From: Pseudobacteriovorax antillogorgiicola
Lineage (GTDB): Bacteria; Bdellovibrionota_B; Oligoflexia; Oligoflexales; RGVZ01
Length of the DNA stretch: 7,045 nt
Assembly (NCBI GenBank): GCA_945897695.1
Contig: CAMDGW010000126.1
Span: 1-7,045, forward strand
Direction of reading: 5' to 3'
Of the stretch, positions 4,491-7,045 are shown in pieces. The stretch's first letter is position 1, and each line of letters opens with the position of its first letter. Below the pieces are notes generated by a model. That model was not told the origin of the DNA, searched no databases, and worked only from the letters and a program-made list of their open reading frames with translations. The position numbers and the translations under genes were made by a program.

Positions 4491-4850
4491 ATGACCGATG
4501 CCATAAAATTTGATCGCAAGCCCTATACGATTGCCTACACGGATCAAGACGGTAAGCAGCAGTCGATCCGTAGAATCCCACCGCCGAAACTCCATTCAGC
4601 AATGCCCACAGATAAAGTTGAACTAACTAAAAAACTAAATGACGATTTCCAGGAGGGAGATGAACTAACTGTAAAAGCAATCAACCCTCGACACGCAAAT
4701 GTTCTCAAGGTTGAAAACAGCAAAGGTCAAATGGCCTTTATCAGCCACTACGATATGAAATTAAAGGACAAGCTGGCGCCGAGGGGAGAAAACGGAGAAA
4801 TAACTCCCGAGCAATTTCCAGAGCGAAATCAATATCTACTTTGGCCGTGA
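4491..4850 (+). CDS. hypothetical protein, 119 aa
   Basis: I do not recognise a named family. The ATG at 4491 opens a frame whose start (MTDAIKFDRKPY) looks natural; the only ribosome binding site is GGGGGA at 4476-4481, 9 nt away and inside a terminator-like hairpin, which is unusual. The protein is hydrophilic with no signal peptide, Cys or membrane segment. Residues 11-30 alternate like a beta hairpin, a proline-rich turn RIPPPK (28-33) follows, and the core FQEGDELTVKAI (53-64) then VLKVENSKGQMAFISHYDMKL (71-91) looks like a small beta barrel of SH3 or KOW style. That is inference from strand pattern only. It ends with tandem TGA TGA stops, 3 bp from the end of the convergent lipoprotein gene, with no room for a terminator. 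It may be translated from a readthrough transcript of the zinc-ribbon-like gene or from its own promoter, none of which is evident. Confidence 0.8.
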   Translation: MTDAIKFDRKPYTIAYTDQDGKQQSIRRIPPPKLHSAMPTDKVELTKKLNDDFQEGDELTVKAINPRHANVLKVENSKGQMAFISHYDMKLKDKLAPRGENGEITPEQFPERNQYLLWP

Positions 4851-4853
4851 TGA

Positions 4854-6428
4854 TCAGGATCCGTTTCTTAGACAATATTTCGATGGAGCCTCAGGTACGC
4901 TGCCTTTTTCAAATCCACGCATCTGAACTCTTTTGGTTGACCAGCCCATAAACTTAGCACCCTCGCCCGTGGCTTTGACGCGGAAAAACTGATCGCCTGT
5001 CCCGTTTGGGCCTGCGTCATACCAAACATTTTCAAAGGAATGACTGGCGACATTACGAACCTGTCGCTGATCCACTGGTTCCCAAACAACTCTCTGATCA
5101 GCGGAACTACAGCGAACAAGTCTCTCAATTTCGACGCGCCTCGTTGTTACCTGAAATCCAGCCGTCAGTCGGAACTGCGATCCAGCCTGCTGAGGCCCTT
5201 CCGGCGATAACGTCAAGCTCGTATTTGCTGAAATATTGTCACTAACGGCCAAGTATGGTCCAAAAATCGTCTCGTCAAAGTCCGCAATATCACCCCAGTG
5301 GAAGGTTTCACCCTTTTGAGTCCGAAATTGAACACCCTTGCTCGCGCCTAGGCTTCGACACTCATCAACATTGACACCGTTGGAACGACTGATAGCGGCG
5401 CAAATCTCGTTGATTGCTGCTCCCAAATTACGGAGCTGAAAATCAGTGAGCCACAGGGGATCTGCATAGACTCGGCGGCCTTCTTTGTAGCGCCCACTAA
5501 GACCTGCAAGCATAATGACAATTCGATTATTTACGCGCTCCACAGAGCCATCTGATCCAATGAGTGAAACCACCTCATCGTGATGGGCAAACTGCAAAGT
5601 CCCAGGGACCTCATGATCAGATGCAGGCACAATATAATGAGCACCAAGCGGAGCCTCATCTGACGACTGAGAGTACTGAAGCTCAATGCAAGTTGATAGA
5701 GCAAGCGGACAATGGATGACCTCGATCGACGCGGGTGTGTTGACTGCATCGGTAGGATTACTGCGATCAAGTGAAAATAAATGCGCTGAACGAATATCTG
5801 CATGATACATATCGAGCTGCAAATCTCTCCTGTAGTTTTCTGGCAAGTCATCTTCCCGAAGTGGAGAGATTTCCTTTGCCAGACTAGCAATCACTCCCTC
5901 AGGGTCCTGGACAGAAAAGCCGTTGTTGAGGGTCCCAATTAGTTCACGTGAAAATACAGACAATAGATTCTGCTGGGCTTCATTGCCACGATGCGCTTTT
6001 GCCAAGGCCCAAATCCAGCGCATTTTTTCCTCAGTTGTTAGAGCAGATGAACTTAAACTCAGTCCGGAAAGTTTGGTTTTCAGTAAATTGCCGTAGGCAG
6101 TAATTTGATCGGTCAAATTAGCATCGTCGTTGATTCCTAGTTCCTGAAAGCTAAATCCGACCGCACTTTCGCCACGGCCTGTAGTCTTTCCAACTGACTG
6201 ACCCTCCACGAGGTAGAATGCCGAACTACGGTCAGCCCGCAGACCACTTTCAACAAACGCAGTTGCCATGATCATGCGCACAGGCGCCCCGCTAGCTTTT
6301 GAAGCCTCTACAAAAGCTAGCTCAACGGGTGTCAATGGAACTTCCGAATCGTCATTCACACGCTTTGCACCGCAACTAAAAACCATGTTCACGGCAGCTA
6401 AGACGATTACGATTGAAAAATGACGCAT
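4854..6428 (-). CDS. lipoprotein with SLT/lysozyme-like N-terminal domain, 524 aa
   Basis: Residues 1-18 are a lipoprotein signal peptide ending in VFSC; C19 would be lipidated, and the following G20 (not Asp) fits sorting to the outer membrane. Residues 36-165 resemble the lysozyme-like fold of soluble lytic transglycosylases: a helix with GAPVRMIMATAFVESGL (47-63), where E60 is the candidate catalytic acid, then SAVGFSFQELG (88-98) in place of the usual AYGLMQ motif, then helices around LTDQITAYGNLL. If active it would cut peptidoglycan glycan strands. Residues 230-315 (IEVIHCPLALSTC to AHYIVP and FAHHDEVV) recall the order of amidase_2 strands, but the zinc ligands are not convincingly in place. 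The C-terminal 390-524 looks beta-rich. Mature Cys at 240, 247, 343, 357, 440 and 519 could form three disulfides. The ATG at 6428 has GGGAG just upstream. It lies 71 bp after the permease gene. Confidence 0.8.
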   Translation of the reverse strand: MRHFSIVIVLAAVNMVFSCGAKRVNDDSEVPLTPVELAFVEASKASGAPVRMIMATAFVESGLRADRSSAFYLVEGQSVGKTTGRGESAVGFSFQELGINDDANLTDQITAYGNLLKTKLSGLSLSSSALTTEEKMRWIWALAKAHRGNEAQQNLLSVFSRELIGTLNNGFSVQDPEGVIASLAKEISPLREDDLPENYRRDLQLDMYHADIRSAHLFSLDRSNPTDAVNTPASIEVIHCPLALSTCIELQYSQSSDEAPLGAHYIVPASDHEVPGTLQFAHHDEVVSLIGSDGSVERVNNRIVIMLAGLSGRYKEGRRVYADPLWLTDFQLRNLGAAINEICAAISRSNGVNVDECRSLGASKGVQFRTQKGETFHWGDIADFDETIFGPYLAVSDNISANTSLTLSPEGPQQAGSQFRLTAGFQVTTRRVEIERLVRCSSADQRVVWEPVDQRQVRNVASHSFENVWYDAGPNGTGDQFFRVKATGEGAKFMGWSTKRVQMRGFEKGSVPEAPSKYCLRNGS

Positions 6429-6485
6429 AAAGTCTCCCCATAAGCCAAATTGTCAGTCATGGCCCAAATCACACGATTCACAGCT

Positions 6486-6515
6486 ATTCTACTACCGATT
6501 TAGACCATCAGCCAA
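6486..6515 (-). promoter_or_regulatory. possible promoter for the lipoprotein gene
   Basis: On the minus strand TTGGCT (6515-6510, 4 of 6 to TTGACA) is followed after 18 nt by TAGAAT (6491-6486, 5 of 6 to TATAAT). It overlaps the 3' end of the permease gene and would start transcription about 50 nt before the lipoprotein ATG. The -35 is weak and cotranscription with the permease is equally possible. Confidence 0.35.
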
Positions 6516-7045
6516 ATACCTGCGACACTGCCGATAACAAGTAGAAAACCAGATCTGCCAATTTCAGACTTCCCGGAAAGCTGCTCCACAATCATGATCC
6601 AGACAGGATATGTTGAGGTTAGGGCAAGTGAAACTCCTAGGGGAGCATGGGCCATCCCGTACATCATCAAAATTAATCCAAGGAATGTTCCTGCAAAGCT
6701 AGCCATTGCCATAGGAACAATACCGCCACCACTGACAAGTCCACGAAACGTCGATTGAAACCCTCGATTTTTATGAACCTGCCAAAGAAATAGCATGAGT
6801 ACGGGCGCCCAAAGCCGAAGCGCAGCGGAACTAATCGGCGACAGTCCTGCGATAGCGGTTTTCGCAACAACGGCTCCCGCAGCCTGACAAAATGCAGCTA
6901 TAGACGCAAAAATTACGCCAGAAAAATAACTGCTGCGAATTCGGGAGGGAGCGTGGGAGCTCTGTGGCTTCTGGCGAGCTGACTGTTTCATGACAAGAAG
7001 CACCAAACAAGCTGAGGTCAAAGACAGCCCCAAGATCTGCACACC
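6500..7045 (-). CDS. EamA/DMT-type permease, C-terminal half (runs off the right edge)
   Basis: The frame stays open to the window edge (Gly-Val precede QILGLSL), so the N-terminal half is outside the window; the internal GTG at 7042 is not the start. What remains is one membrane helix, a basic loop of about 20 residues (KQSARQKPQSSHAPSRIRSS) and a complete second EamA repeat of five hydrophobic segments. Its landmarks are GAVVAKTAIAGLSPISSAALRLW, a loop, FAGTFLGLILMMYGMAHAPLGVSLALTSTYPVW and a last helix GFLLVIGSVAGIWLMV. The pattern APLGVSLALTSTYPV is typical of drug/metabolite transporters of the EamA family, ten-helix inner-membrane exporters of metabolites or drugs. The substrate cannot be predicted. 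The gene lies directly upstream of the lipoprotein gene on the same strand. Confidence 0.88.
   Translation of the reverse strand, partial: GVQILGLSLTSACLVLLVMKQSARQKPQSSHAPSRIRSSYFSGVIFASIAAFCQAAGAVVAKTAIAGLSPISSAALRLWAPVLMLFLWQVHKNRGFQSTFRGLVSGGGIVPMAMASFAGTFLGLILMMYGMAHAPLGVSLALTSTYPVWIMIVEQLSGKSEIGRSGFLLVIGSVAGIWLMV

Noticed and set aside
5531..5890. A 119-codon minus-strand frame inside the lipoprotein gene in another frame.
   Set aside because: It lies wholly within a longer same-strand gene with a clear signal peptide and has no independent ribosome binding site.
1..7045. Mobile element, prophage, CRISPR array, tRNA or rRNA.
   Set aside because: No transposase or integrase, no terminal repeats, no regularly spaced repeats and no RNA-gene consensus was seen. 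The zinc-ribbon-like protein resembles phage-borne ones but has no phage neighbours here.

Overview
The window looks like chromosomal DNA from a Gram-negative bacterium. The outer-membrane-type lipoprotein, the ordinary sigma70-like promoters and the many short, strong Shine-Dalgarno sequences (GGAGG) fit this. The mixture of a COQ10/RatA-like START protein, small lysine- and glutamate-rich orphan proteins and an SLT-like lipoprotein of unfamiliar architecture suggests the Bdellovibrionota or a former deltaproteobacterial group. That placement is inference from protein style; no rRNA or other phylogenetic marker is present. No insertion sequence, phage gene, CRISPR array, tRNA or rRNA was seen.

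Layout. 81-512 (+) encodes a START-fold protein that converges on 534-1043 (-), an unrecognised protein. A 318-bp gene-free stretch (1044-1361) follows, holding a sigma70-like promoter embedded in a cluster of TGTCA/TGACA half-sites and a leader with several small hairpins. Next come two small charged orphan proteins on + (1362-1580 and 1706-1996), closed by a strong bidirectional terminator (2021-2049). The minus strand then carries a nucleoside-salvage pair read in the order deoA (2637-3941) and hpt (2070-2606). Divergent from deoA, a good promoter (3998-4026) drives a 78-aa zinc-ribbon-like protein (4113-4349). This is followed by a terminator-like hairpin whose 3' arm contains the ribosome binding site of the next gene, a 119-aa orphan (4491-4850). 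That gene ends 3 bp from the end of a convergent 524-aa lipoprotein with an SLT/lysozyme-like N-terminal domain (4854-6428, -). The window ends inside an EamA/DMT-type permease (6500 to the right edge, -), which lies upstream of the lipoprotein gene on the same strand.

How the genes work together. Only deoA-hpt is a clear functional unit. DeoA releases free bases and deoxyribose-1-phosphate from pyrimidine deoxynucleosides, and Hpt converts hypoxanthine or guanine to nucleotides, so the pair recycles nucleosides. The deoA leader contains two mutually exclusive hairpins, one of which covers the ribosome binding site and start codon. The other genes are individually transcribed or loosely paired, and most are conserved-looking orphans of unknown role. 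The most interesting points are post-transcriptional: the deoA leader switch, the ribosome binding site buried in a terminator at 4448-4490, and the operator-like cluster at 1145-1178.
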